DNA of 64,000 nucleotides, taken from positions 45,280,638-45,344,637 of the forward strand of contig NC_061119.1 in the NCBI RefSeq assembly GCF_002878395.1, read 5' to 3'. Of the stretch, positions 45,886 to 57,075 are shown piece after piece (position 1 is the stretch's first letter; every line of letters begins with the position of its first letter). The translations under genes and the position numbers were made by a program. The notes below the pieces were generated by a model. It worked only from the letters and a program-made list of their open reading frames with translations, was not told the origin of the DNA and made no database searches. Source of the DNA: Capsicum annuum. Taxonomy: Eukaryota > Streptophyta > Magnoliopsida > Solanales > Solanaceae.

Positions 45886-46358
45886 AGGAATAGTAAAGTT
45901 TGAAAAGGAAAAGAGATGAAAAGTAATGGTGAAAAGATGATGAAAAATGATAAAAAGTGATAAAAATGGAAAAGAAAGTAAATAAAAATTAATTTTAAAC
46001 AAAAAAACACGTGTCAAAATGTTGTTGACGCGTGCATCACACCTTATCCAAAGTGACTGGTTGTCAGGTTTTGCGGGGGTAATAATTCCACTTTAAAATA
46101 GTCCAGGGGGTCATAGGACCCCCGCAAAGTATAAGTGTGCAGTTGAGATTTGGGGTAAAGGTTGGGTTTTTTTTTTTTATCATTTTCTCTAATAGAAAAT
46201 AGAAAAAGAGAGAAAATACATGATAAAGACTATGAATTGTAATTAGGAATAATTAATAGGCAAGAGGGGGCTATGAATTATAATTAAATGAAACTTAGGC
46301 TAAATAGGGTAATTAAGAGTCTATGTTTTCTAAAATATATAGTTATCTCTTATAAAAA

Positions 46359-47640
46359 TACCAACTCATTATGTATCTTTGTTGGATGTATTGGGAGTTA
46401 ATTATGTATCTCGATGGACCCAAAGTCGAAAAAAATATATCAAAAGCTAATTATGTATTTTTAGAAAGGAAAAGATGTATCTTCATTGGATGTATTATGT
46501 ATCTCGACATATCCAAAATCCAAAAAAATGTGTCGAGACTCGAGAGCTAATTATGTATCTCGATAGACCCAAATCAAGATTTCATTAATTATCCAAAATA
46601 TTGAATTTTTCTGTAATTAAGTTTCAAACAGTCGGGATTTATATTGTTTGCCCCTTTTCAAATAGGATGGTGAGATGGATAGGATTATTTCATCCTTTAG
46701 TAGTAGTCTATAGTTTAATAACCTATTTGGGATTATTTCTTTATCAAAAAATTGAGAAAATAATATTTTTTTTTTAAAAGAATGGTGTTTGATAAACTTA
46801 AAAAAGGTTTTTTAAAATAAGCAGAAACAGTTTTTCTACTATTGAGAAAAAGAAAAAACTTTCTGCAAATTATTTTATTCTTAATAAAAATATCCCTATT
46901 CTTATACACACATATCAAAATATCCCTTATTAATTAATTAGTACATCTTATAAGTTTGATTTTAGGATTTTATAATTCATATTTACATCATAATTCCTTA
47001 TTTCATTCTATGAGTTATATATTATTATTTATTCTTCACTCCTTTTTTAATGTAAAATAAAAAATATTAATGATTATCGAAAATTATCTAACTCTTTATT
47101 TTTTTTATTATTAATGACAATAAATGACAGACGAATCACGTTGCATGATCAAATGATATTTTGGCAGAACTTGTAAACATTTTTCTCAAATATTTAATCT
47201 TTTTAAATAAATAATTCATGAAAAATGACATTTCTTATGAAAAAATTCCCTAAAACAACACATTAAGTTTTCAGTATTACTTAAAATCTCACCCCACTAA
47301 ACTAATTACGAAAATCTCTTCTAAATCACTATACACGTTTTTTTTTAAAATACATTACTACCCATTACATTACACAACTTACAATTCCTATATTCTCACC
47401 CAAATTCATGGTAGAATTGGCGCAGATGACGCAAGTCACCTTGTTTGAATAAGCATTGTGTTCTGCTCCACTGCATCAATATTGAAGTTTCAACTTCCAC
47501 AAATAACCTCCATTAACTTACGTCTTCATAAAATTTTGGAGGTTATTTTATTTTCCATTTAATTTTTAAGTTCAGTAGTTTAAAAATTGAAGCAAAATTA
47601 TTTTTAAATTTCATGTTCTTCTACCATTTTAACATCATTA
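46359..47640. other. AT-rich DNA with short direct repeats, no gene seen
   Basis: Between 46390 and 46590 the phrase TAATTATGTATCTCGAT-GGACCC (variants) recurs three times. After that the DNA is AT-rich to 47300. From 47400 to 47560 there is sequence of more even composition (GGTAGAATTGGCGCAGATGA near 47410) that could be the leader of the exon at 47641. No frame is convincing. Confidence 0.4.
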
Positions 47641-47898
47641 ATGAAGTCAGGACCATCTTGTAGTATTGGTCTTACTCAATTGCATGCAACAACTCCAATT
47701 AAAGTTGGTGTTGAGTTTGTACCTTGTCATTTTGATTATAAAGATAGTGATTTTCGTAAAAATAGATCTATGCATTGAAACTATTCGGCAATGATTAAGA
47801 AGTTACAGGAGACAACTAGTATTAAAGGTAAAAAACCTATTGTTGACGTTACAAAGAGAAAAAGAAATGAAGTTGTGAAAAGAAATCCATTACCAAAA
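47641..47898 (+). pseudogene. Broken first exon related to the exon at 91-297
   Basis: Starting at an ATG, 86 codons run to a good splice donor (CCAAAA then GTATGA). The translation has SGPSCSIGLTQL, VGVEFVPCHFDYKDSDF, and a lysine/arginine-rich end (VTKRKRNEVVKRNPLPK). A single TGA at codon 46 breaks it. Its N-terminal 31 residues align without gaps to those of the minus-strand exon at 91-297, with S-G, G-x2-Q-L, F-V-P and F-D-Y shared. The next ~450 bp look intronic and carry TGATACATA repeats. An LTR retrotransposon then interrupts the locus. A continuing exon might follow at about 53525 (ACGCAG then GGATGAG), but I cannot confirm it. Function is unknown; origin in a transposon-borne gene family is a guess. 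Confidence 0.45.
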
Positions 47899-47914
47899 GT
47901 ATGATTTTTATGTA

Positions 47915-48356
47915 TCAGATTGATAAATTTCACCAATATACATTCTATTTATATATCACAATGTAAAATGAAACAAACAAGAATGTAAATACTATTTCTG
48001 ATACATAAGTTTATTTCTGACAGAGATATTGCATGCTTTCTGATATATAGATCTATTTCTGACAGAGATATTGCATGCTTACTGATACATAAAAAGATTT
48101 GTATGTAATATGGGTTCTTATACCTGCTGTATTCAATATATGATTTTTTTGATACATAGATACATCGAAATTAAGTTTTAACTTCCTTTTCTGATACATA
48201 AAAGGTTTTGTATATGATATGAGTTCTTTCTACCTGCTACATTCAAGATATGTTTTTTCTGATATATAGATCTAACAAAATTAAGTTTCAAATTTGTTTA
48301 CTAATACATAGAAAGATATGTATATGATATAGGTTTTGCATTCCTGATGCCTATGA
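47915..48356 (+). repeat. TGATACATA-rich tandem repeats
   Basis: The phrase CTGATACATA with TATTTCTGACAGAGATATTG (near 48005 and 48051), and a longer unit with TATATGATAT-GAGTTCTT, TACCTGCTACATTCAAGATA and AAATTAAGTTT-AA (from about 48090 and 48200), recur two to three times each. It lies in the putative intron after the exon at 47641. Confidence 0.55.
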
Positions 48357-48361
48357 AATTC

Positions 48362-48947
48362 TGATACAACCCAATTTTCTCCACTCTTTTGAAATCTATG
48401 CTTCAAAGGACAAACCTACGGATCCACGACTTGATCATCCTCGGGAAGTATATACATGATTGGAGGATAGAAACATCGCATTTGGATGATAACATAGGGA
48501 CACGGTAGAGCATAGGTGCTAGCATATGGCCATTTGATATTAAGGATCACTTTTGGGCCCACTTAATATTTAGGGTCACTTTTGGGTCCCATCTTGTAAT
48601 AAGTAGCCCATGACTATAAATAACTAGATTTTCCTTCATTTTTAGAGAATTAGTGAATGATGATGAGAGATATACTTGCAAGTATTTATTAAAGCTTGTT
48701 GGGAGATTTATGGATTTGTAAGAAACATGAGTTGCTCGGGATTCCATTCTCGTGAGGTCCTCGTTAGAGTTTGGTGCTTGTGGTAATTGATAGAAAGGTC
48801 TTAGAGTTTAATATACCCTTTGGTTGTCCTCTCTTTATCTCTTTATGTCAATCTATCTATCCCTTTTATCCTTTACTTGTTTATCTTATTTCCATTATTT
48901 TTCTTATTTTTGTATTGTTCTCATTTTCGTATTTTTATCTCGCATCA
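48362..48947 (+). repeat. 5' LTR of the small retrotransposon
   Basis: It starts TGATACAACCC and ends CTCGCATCA. It has a TATA box (CTATAAATAAC near 48613) in the expected position, with repeated GATCACTTTTGGGCCC-like motifs just upstream (near 48544 and 48572). Confidence 0.88.
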
Positions 48948-48970
48948 TTTTAGTATCAGAGTAGAGCTTG
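48948..48970 (+). promoter_or_regulatory. Primer binding site, tRNA-iMet type
   Basis: TTTTAGTATCAGAGTAGAGC follows the LTR end within a few bases. TATCAGAG fits the complement of initiator tRNA-Met, with TGG read as TAG. Confidence 0.75.
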
Positions 48971-50028
48971 ATTTCATTTCCACAAAGTCAATCTTAGGTC
49001 TATTTGTGTTGAAAAATAAAAAATCCCCAAAAGAAATTTACTATACATATTTTTGTCCTTAGGTCAAATTTTGAGTCTTTGATTTTGTTGTTTTCCTTGT
49101 GTTTTAGTGTTAAATTCTTGGTCTCTAACACTATTAGAGTCTAGATTTCAAATTTGAGCTTAATTGGAGTCATATTGAGTGAGTTACCATTATTAAGAGC
49201 TTGAACTTGAAGAAAAATAAAGTGGATTAAAAAAATCTGAAAAATTGATTGAGAATTCGAGCAAAATGATGCTTGGAATATGATTATAAGATGGAAAAGA
49301 GTTAGGTTCAAAATTGCATCACATTCCAAACAAGGGTTGAAGAGTTGGAGATTTTTGTGTTCTTGGTATGCTTGAGGAACATTCAAATCTTCATCTTGAA
49401 TTTTCTTTAAAAGGTGGTGTTTGATTCTCAAAGAGAGAAGAAAAAAGTGTGAAAAAGTATTGGTACAAATCACCTTTTGAAGATCCTAAAGAAAATTCCA
49501 AGGAAGAGGCCAAATGGGGAACATTGAAAGTATAAAATAGTACAATTTCTGCCCCATCTGCAAGCTGTTCGGCCAATCTACCTTTAGGATGCCTTGGAGC
49601 TGTGGCTAAGCTGCTGCTCCAGGTCAAAAGCACCTCAAATTTGTATCTTATGCATTGGGGATGCCCCCATATGTTCTAGGTCTTCCCTACATCCACACCA
49701 GCGTGTTCTAACATATGATAAGCCATCCAACTCATTTCTTTGCAAGGTTTCCACCTTCTAACTTCATTTCTTGATTCTTAACTTCATTTTTTAATTCTTA
49801 AACACTAATTAACATTATTAATTTATTTATTAGTTGATTAGTTATTTCTTGAGTTTGATTCTTTTCTAGTTCGTTCTTGTGTGTTTTTCTCTTTTATTTC
49901 ATTTTCTTTCATTTTTGATTTGTTCTTCCTAGCTTACTCTTAGTTGACTCTTGAAATTCAAGTTCTTTACTTTTAAATGAATCATTCTTAGTTGCTTCAT
50001 CTCCTTTCTAACATATACTAAAAGTCAT

Positions 50029-50154
50029 GGGTGGAGCAACCTTTGACACCTTACTAGAAGCCATTATGGGTTTGCGACAAGCTATGAATGATTGGATTGA
50101 GGAGCGGTCACACTTAAAAGGTAAGATGAAAAATTTGAGACGTCTTACTCCCTA
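50029..50154 (+). pseudogene. Short gag-like start of the small retrotransposon
   Basis: From an ATG at about 50028 the frame reads GGATFDTLLEAIMGLRQAM, then NDWIEERSHLKGKMKNL, and stops after about 40 residues. This resembles the helical N terminus of plant Gypsy gag. No capsid domain follows. Function as protein is doubtful. Confidence 0.4.
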
Positions 50155-50529
50155 AAACACCTCAAACGAGAATACCTCCACTATCACTATCTCGGGGATC
50201 ATTAACTATAATTGTGTTCCAAGATCTTAAGAACATGTTCCCTTAATCCAAACAAATACAAGCCAAGCTCCACAAGATATTGCTCAACCAATCCAAGTCC
50301 AATTAAGTAATGAGTCTTCCTACATTAGGCCTACTAACCATGATACTAGCCTTTTACCTAGTATCACTCATTCATTTGTGCAGGATCATGAACACGTAAT
50401 TTCAAAGAAGGATGCAAGGAGGGTGCCTCATGAAAACGAGTTTAAAGGACTAATAGAGTTCTTATCAAAGGATTCCAAGCTTGGGAAGTATGATGACTAG
50501 TTGCTAAAAGAGTTGGATTCGAGGATGAA

Positions 50530-52816
50530 TGTAATGCCCCAAGAACCTATCCCGAGATGTCACACGGTGCTTAATGCCACACATGGATTCAAGCTAACCC
50601 TCTAAACCCGTAATCACTTTCAGAACTCACTATAACACTAATCATTTTAAAATAGGGAAGAATAATCATGTCATGAGCATACTGTGATACGAAGAAATAC
50701 TGTCCTGTACAAACAAAATACTAAAAGTTCTGTACATACTGATACTCTAGTCTTACAAAGCCTCTACTACAAAAGAATGAGGTTCCATTGGGATAGATCC
50801 CCAACTGACTCGCCTGAACTGAAAAGAAACAATCATCTACTATTAAGGCAAAAATCAAGGACATAGGTCTTCGAACCATGAGGACTCACCAACTATATGA
50901 AAGTAGATGGAGGTACTCAAAGATCACTGTCACTGCTGAAACTGAGCACCTGAACCTACATCACGAGAAAATGTAGAACATAGAAGAGTATGGGAATCAG
51001 TACTTGGGATTGTACTAAGTATGTAGGGGTGTATGGAACACTTTTAAACAATATCATAAATGTAAAATAAAGTCATGCATGCTGACAATAATGACTCTCT
51101 TCGCTTGAATTTCCTGAAACATAATTTCCATAAATCATTGATAATAACACATGCTTCACAAATCTCATAAATCATTGGACTCAACTCAAAATCTTTAACT
51201 CATGACTTAGAGTGACTCGGTAACTCAAGAAACTTAGACTATTATGGACTTGGGAGTTTCTTATAACCGACATAAACCATGTGAGCCTCATGGAGTCCAA
51301 TGTTTTGCCTCCTAAGGAAGGAACCCCATATTGGTGGGAATGTTATACTCTTTCCAGGGAGTATAACCTTAAACTCATCTCTGTGATCACAAACTCGGCA
51401 CTTTAGCCTTCAAATCTCAATCCTACGGTGGCATGTAGTTCTGGGAAAGTTGGATGCGCTGAACCCATACTTCCCGCTCGGTGCTAAATACTCATCCCGG
51501 ACTCAGCTCAGAACGCATTAGGAAATTCACCTCAATCAACTCAAGGGTCTATCATAGAGACCAAAATCATAAATATATCTCATCTGTGAATCATAATCAA
51601 CTTGTGGATTCCTAACTCGACTCAATCTCAAAATAATATTTCTCATCATCAAGTACACTTGCTTATCAAATTATATTAAGTAACAGAAACTTCAAGAAAA
51701 CATCATAGAACTCATTCTTGACTCTCAAGCTCAATATCAACATATATTCAATAGTCAAACTTCTCATGGAAAAGCATAAATCATGACACTTATCTTAAAT
51801 CACTTAGAAATCATCATCTCATGATAACAATATACAACTCATGGCATAAATTCTCAATTTAAGAAATAAAATAATGAAATAGTTATATATATCAATCTTG
51901 AATAACTCAATTCTCATAAATCATTGATAATGTAATTTGAGTGTAAACCCACTTTGCAAAATCATGAAATTCAATAGTAGAAATTAAATCTTTGGGCACA
52001 AGAACGAAAGAAGTGTCCTTTTTCAAACCCCACATACCTTGATTATTATCCGGGAGGAATAAACTTGCTAGACTTCTTTTCCCACTTCTTGTGTTAGAGA
52101 TCTTAATGTTCTTGACTTGGAAGTTTTAAATCTTGAACTAATTTGTGAAAATCATGGCTTGATGTTGAGATGTTTAGACAAGAATTGGATTGAATTTTGG
52201 AGAGAAACCCTAGAATTTTGGAGAAGATGGAAGAAGAAATAAGGATTTTCTCCCTCACTTGTACATATATAAAGGGTAAGGATGGGTGGAAAAGACCAAA
52301 ATAACCTTGAGGAAATTCTAGATCTGGAGCTCGATTTTTGGCCTTAGCGCAACACGCCAGGATTGCGGTCCTTCACTGGAATTGGATAATTGAGAAACTG
52401 GTCAGTGACGCGACGTGGTGAAGTCGCATTTTCCACCTTGGTCGTGACCTAGAAGGGCGTTGTGACATGGTGGATTCACATTGGTGCACTAAAATTTTAT
52501 AATCCTAATATTGAGACTTCATGCGATGGGTCAATATCGCGGAGGCTCACTGAAAAATGACAATTGCCATTTTGGCTGGCTCTGCGATGCGCTAAAGTTC
52601 CAGGTGGTACATTGTCTCACTAAAATGACTCTAATTCTTCACCCGAGTGTTAAATTTGGGTGAATTTGGTATCGATAGAAAGCTTATTCAATTTTATACA
52701 TGGAAAAAAGTAGAAATTAGAGAAATAAAACATGATATAAACATCAATCACTTTGAAAGTCATCCATATTCACTCATAAGACGAATTTAGGCTTAAGGAA
52801 TGATCGGGGTATTACA
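50530..52816 (-). repeat. Solo LTR inside the small retrotransposon
   Basis: It begins TGTAATGCCCCAAG and ends ATCGGGGTATTACA. Flanks ATGAA (50525-50529) and ACGAA (52817-52821) agree at 4 of 5. Joining the flanks restores the phrase TTCGAGGAYGAATTCTTTT, a common retrotransposon 3' motif. On the minus strand it starts TGTAATACCCCG, like the LTR that starts at 63723. It is 2287 bp, with CATCATGAG-like and GTGACGCGACG-like (near 52405) motifs typical of Solanaceae Gypsy LTRs. Confidence 0.82.
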
Positions 52817-52842
52817 ACGAATTCTTTTCAAGAAAGAGCGCA

Positions 52843-53464
52843 TGACACAAACCAAATTGGCTCCACTCTTTTGGGATCCATATTTCAAGGGCCAAACCTA
52901 AGGATCCACTACTTGATCATCTTAGAGAAGTATATACATGATTGGAGGATAGCTTGAGAAGGAGCTAAATTTGATGATCCCATTCTAGGGAGCAAGGAGC
53001 AACATCACATTTGGATGATAGCTTGGTCCTCGAAGAGCATAGAAATATGTCAATTTATGCTTTGGGCCACTTTTGGGCCCAATTAGTATTTAGGATCACT
53101 TTTGGGCTCAAGTTATAATAAATGACCTTTGGTCTATAAATAGCTAGAATCTTTTCATTTTTAAGGTAGTTGATGAATCATGATTGAGTTGCACTTGCGA
53201 ATGTTTATTTTAAGCTTGTTGGGAGCTTGTGGTTTTGTGAGAAACGTGAGTTGCTAAGGATTCCATTCATGTTAGGTTCTCTTAATAGGTTGGTGTTTAT
53301 TGGTAATTCGATAGGAAGGTCTTAGGGTTTAATATACCCCTCGCTTGTCCTCTCTATACCAATTTATGTCAATACATCTATCCCTTTATTCTTTACTTGA
53401 TTGTCTTATTTTCCTTTGTTTTTTTTTGTGTCATTTTCGCTTTCATTGTTTTCAGCTCGTATCA
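52843..53464 (+). repeat. 3' LTR of the small retrotransposon
   Basis: It starts TGACACAAACC and ends GCTCGTATCA. A TATA box (CTATAAATAGC) lies near 53134. A purine-rich run (AAGAAAGAG) just before it may be the polypurine tract. Divergence from the 5' LTR is clearly visible, including a ~60-bp indel near 52950. Confidence 0.88.
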
Positions 53465-53469
53465 AATTT

Positions 53470-54297
53470 GCACTCCAAATACATCAGATTCTTATATTAT
53501 GTTTAATTTTTTCCTAAACGCAGGGATGAGATATGCTATGATGAACAGGGAATGAACAATCGAGAATGAATTAGCTTTGGACGATTATGATTGATGAAAC
53601 TTAATTTGATTTTTCAAATTTCAAATAATGAAGCTGATATGGATTTTATTTAACCAAAATACCAAAGCATTAAATTGAGCGCGTTAATTACTTAACTGTA
53701 GGCACTTTTATCAAATTTTTCCTTTTTTATGTCTAATTAATAGTTAGTAATGTATCATAAATATATGTATCAGAAGGTTAAATAATGTATCATCTCTGAA
53801 ATATTACAAAATTAATATAAAAGTTGAGAGAGATGGTAATTAGGTAGTAAAGTGTTGAAGTTTATGTTTGTTTATACTTTTTCTTAATCAAAACACAACC
53901 CTAAAATGGGGTATTTTATTCATCAAACTATTTACAAAGGTCCTAATAAAAAACCCAAGTTTAATTGGTAAAAATAGTTATTACAACAAATATCAAATAT
54001 TTGTGCAAATTAAGAAAGTGGAAGGTCTTCTGGACTGTTCTTGTGCACCATCCATGTCTCATTTCTTTGTACAAATGAGGAAAATGGAAGGTTATTGATT
54101 TCTTTTATTTTCTTTCATTATTTGCTTCACACCAGTTTCATTCTTTGGATTGCTTGCCATTTCTGGCTAATGGCACCAGTTGGATAAATCAGCTAATCTA
54201 TCGCTCAATGGGTTGAATTCTAACGGGATTGAACCACTATTAAAGCTAGATTTATGAACTTATTTGTGTATTACTAAAGTTAGAGTGACTGAACTTC
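53470..54297. other. Unassigned AT-rich DNA
   Basis: It follows the small retrotransposon and may continue the intron and exons of the broken gene at 47641 (ACGCAG then GGATGAGATATG near 53520). A duplicated phrase, AGTGGAAGGTCTTCTGGACT and AATGGAAGGTTATTG, lies near 54015-54098. Nothing is recognisable. Confidence 0.35.
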
Positions 54298-54409
54298 AGT
54301 TTCATCTCCACCTCAGAATCCTTTCGTTATCCTTCCTTCAGTTTCATCTAAAACCCTAAAGTTAAATTCACTCAATGAAGACTTCTTTGGCTCAATAATG
54401 TCAGATCTG
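54298..54409 (+). other. Possible gene leader and first exon ending at a strong donor
   Basis: A CT-rich, leader-like stretch (TTTCATCTCCACCTCAG, TTCCTTCAGTTTCATC) leads to ATGTCAGATCTG at 54398-54409, followed by GTGAGT, a near-perfect plant splice donor. A short upstream reading frame (ATGAAGACTTCTTTGGCTCAA then stop) precedes it, written here as ATGAAGACTTC and TTTGGCTCAA. A retroelement block begins about 200-280 bp downstream, so a real gene would have it in intron 1. With four codons visible, no identity can be given. Confidence 0.2.
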
Positions 54410-54687
54410 GTGAGTTTGACTTCAATTATTGATATTTTTTGTCTTTCATTTTTGCTTTTCTGCTAACATAATCTTCTTTTTTTATTAAAAATTCATATTT
54501 TGCATTTACTTGAGCAATTACTATGCCAAAGATTTTTATAGAAATATTATCAATTACTCAGGTGTTCTTTCAAGCCGCAGGAAATCAGATAACTCGTTTC
54601 GTAAAAATATTTATTATATCATTTATTAATTGTTGCCTGGTGCGTTGTTGTAATCTTTCTTTCTGCCTATCTTGACTGCTCCCCTTA

Positions 54688-57075
54688 TGTAACACCCTGA
54701 GTCTGTATCCCGGACGCTACACGGTGCTCATAATTCCAAAGGACCACAAGCTAACCCATGACTGGTACCTGCTGCAATAACTGTGTAATAAATACTGTAA
54801 TGATTGCAGAAATAGGCAAAAACATATGCCATAAGGTTCAAATCTGTAAATAAATCTGAATGCGGTATCAAAAATACCAAAATTGAATATAAGAACTGTC
54901 TGAAAATACTCTAGTCTGGAAAGTCTCTAAACTGTCTGAACTGTGGAGTTGATGGGACAAATCCCCAACTAACTCCAACTACTGAAAATAAACTGAAATG
55001 CTAAAATAAATAGTCACGTCCTCAAACTATGAGAACTCACCACAAACTCTGTACGCTGAGAATCTGAACTGCTAAGGGTGCTCGGGGGCCAGTGCGTATG
55101 AATCTATGATATAAGACATTATAGCACAAAAGAAAGCATGCGTCAGTACTTTAAATGTACCGGTATGCTCAGTGAGGTAGGCTGAAATGTATGGGTTCAT
55201 ATGCATGAACAATATTATCTGAATAACATGAGTATGACTGAATGAGAGTACATGCATGAATACGTATACTTTAACTGATATCGTGACAAATACTGAATAA
55301 TGAGTCTGAATACTGGCTAACTGATACTGAGTTTACTCATACTGTATTTCTGATAACTGAATGACTGTATCTGACAGTTCTGAATTCTGTGGAACTATAT
55401 TGAGTTTCGTACTGAGCTGAACGACTATATCCTATAGTCCTGAATCACTAGAACTGAATTGAGTTCTATTCTGAGACTAAGACTGAAACAGAGACTGTGG
55501 GAGGTAATCATCTAATTGATATGCCCCTCTCTAAACTGATTGGGGTCCAACCTGTAACCCTAGTTAAAAGGGTGTCAATACCGTGCCACGAGTAAGGACA
55601 AGTGCTGAGTCACCCTCATCTGGTAGGTACTCTGAACGAGAATGGTGGTACCTTCAACTGGCAGGTAGATCATCTCATCAACCCTCAACTGGCAGGTTGA
55701 TGTCTCAACCTACGCTGGCTACATTATTCTGAAATACAAGAACTGCTTCTAAGGATTCTACCCTCTACTGTCAGGTGAGTCCCCATCCCTGGGTTAACTC
55801 GGTGCTGAATCCTACTCCCAAATGAATAGACACTGGACTGAAATCCAAACTGTACTAGGCTAGACTGAACTGTTATTGCTTGTACTGTATAATTGAACTG
55901 AACTGTACTGATTCTGAGTTCACTAAGTTTTCCTAAGTTCTGTACTGACTGAATTCTACTAATCGCGACATGACTGATTCTACTTTATGACTGACCATGG
56001 CTCTAGACAAGCAGCTAAATTTTCGGGTATTAAATGCCCCCAGGACTCGATAGCATAAACTTAAAAGACATGGTATAATTCTTGAGACATGGTAACTAAC
56101 TACTTAGTCATCATTCATTCATTTGGGCATTCAAGCAAACACTTGCATGATATGAATACTTGCATACATGCTAAACATGATATTATTTCACTATTCAACT
56201 CACATGGACAATTCATTAAACACTTGTGGGGCATAATATATGCACATAATACTAAAACAACATATAGGCAACAAGATTCAATTCCAATTACATAATTCCA
56301 AGAGTTTCAACATGAATTCACATGACAAAGCACACATATCAATTAACTCTACATGAATCTTGCAATAAATCATGAATACACTTTAATTCAACTCATAGAG
56401 AACATTAAATCACTCTACATGAAATTTAAAAGAGTTTCTTGGACTCCAAGGGTGGAAGAAACCCTTGGATCAACATTTCACATACATGAGTTAAGAAATT
56501 TCTGAAAATTAATGGTGGAATATTGAGTTCTTGATTTGAAATTTGAACACCTAGGATTTTGTTCTTGAGAGATTTTGAGAATGAATGAGTATATTTGCAA
56601 TCTAAAGTGATTAATTTTGTATTTTGGGGTCTGAAGGTTGAGGTAAAAAGACCCAAATACCCCCAAGGACGTGGTCTTTTAATGACTGAGAACTGGGCTA
56701 CCGACGCATAGGTCGACGCGATAGCTAACGTGTCGCGCCATGTTCACATCGATTTACTAAAATTGGATGCTGGTAGCTGAGAAAAATATTAATCAATGCG
56801 ATAGTCGATGCGGTGCGCTAATATCGCATTGATCCACTGTTTTAAGATTCCAAAGGAGCTTCAAATGATGTCTGAAAATACCTACGGATATTTCTGATCA
56901 TGAATCAACCTAAACATCAACATTTAATGGTTATAAAGGTTGCGAAATAAGATTGTCAACCTTCGTAGGTTAAAATGACACTAAGTCTGAGTACTTAGCT
57001 AAAATATTCTAAATTTGGGACCTCTTGACAAGCTTAAAGGACTGTATTAAGCTAGAAATTTTGTGGAGTCTTACA
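54688..57075. repeat. Solo LTR, Gypsy type, with perfect target duplication, inserted in LINE 3' sequence
   Basis: CCTTA flanks both sides (54683-54687 and 57076-57080). It begins TGTAACACCCTGAG and ends GGAGTCTTACA. It is 2388 bp. It contains repeated AACTGGCAGGT motifs (near 55653, 55684, 55756), many CTGAACTG words, and GACGCGATAGCTAACG near 56714, all typical of Solanaceae Gypsy LTRs. It interrupts the 3' region of the minus-strand LINE. Internal frames are not genes. Confidence 0.9.

Larger units (their letters stand above)
44369..46189. mobile_element. Mutator-like MITE nested in foldback copy 3
   Basis: TAATAGAAA flanks both sides (44360-44368 and 46190-46198), a perfect 9-bp duplication. 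Inverted ends of about 80 bp begin GCGAAAATGGT on the left and, complemented, GAGAAAATGAT at the right. They go on through CCCAACCTTTA and ACTTATACTTTGCGGG (right arm) or its variant. Uninterrupted sequence at 18700-18715 in copy 2 shows the empty site. It contains a CTT/CCT tract, a 100-N gap and a higher-order minisatellite. It has no transposase, and all frames inside are low complexity. Confidence 0.9.
42636..46349 (-). mobile_element. Mutator-like foldback element, copy 3, inverted relative of 18557-20629
   Basis: TTATAAAAA flanks both sides (42627-42635 and 46350-46358), a perfect 9-bp duplication. The element follows the reverse complement of 18557-20629: GAGATCTTTCAAAAATAGC at the left end, a T/C arm (about 42870-43080), a core with TAGTTCGCATTTGTATTTAT units, an A/G arm (about 44050-44350), and GGCTATGAATTATAATTAA near 46271. 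A second Mutator-like MITE (44369-46189) interrupts it. Without that insertion the element is about 1.88 kb. The 113-residue and similar frames near 44030-44413 are translations of the A/G arm. Confidence 0.82.
48362..53464 (+). mobile_element. Small non-autonomous LTR retrotransposon (LARD/TR-GAG-like), split by a solo LTR
   Basis: LTRs of 586 bp (48362-48947) and 622 bp (52843-53464) share their whole length: CTCCACTCTTTTG, GTATATACATGATTGGAGGA, CTATAAATA and TATGTCAAT-CATCTATCCC. They run TGATAC...GCATCA and TGACAC...GTATCA. Flanks AATTC (48357-48361) and AATTT (53465-53469) agree at 4 of 5 bases. A tRNA-iMet-type primer site follows the 5' LTR. Without the solo LTR (50530-52816) the interior is only about 1.6 kb, with a short gag-like start and no pol, so it must have depended on another element. 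Confidence 0.88.

Noticed and set aside
49391..49633. 80-residue minus-strand frame of fairly even composition in the small retrotransposon
   Set aside because: It has no motif, lies opposite to the element's direction and is probably chance in leader-type sequence.
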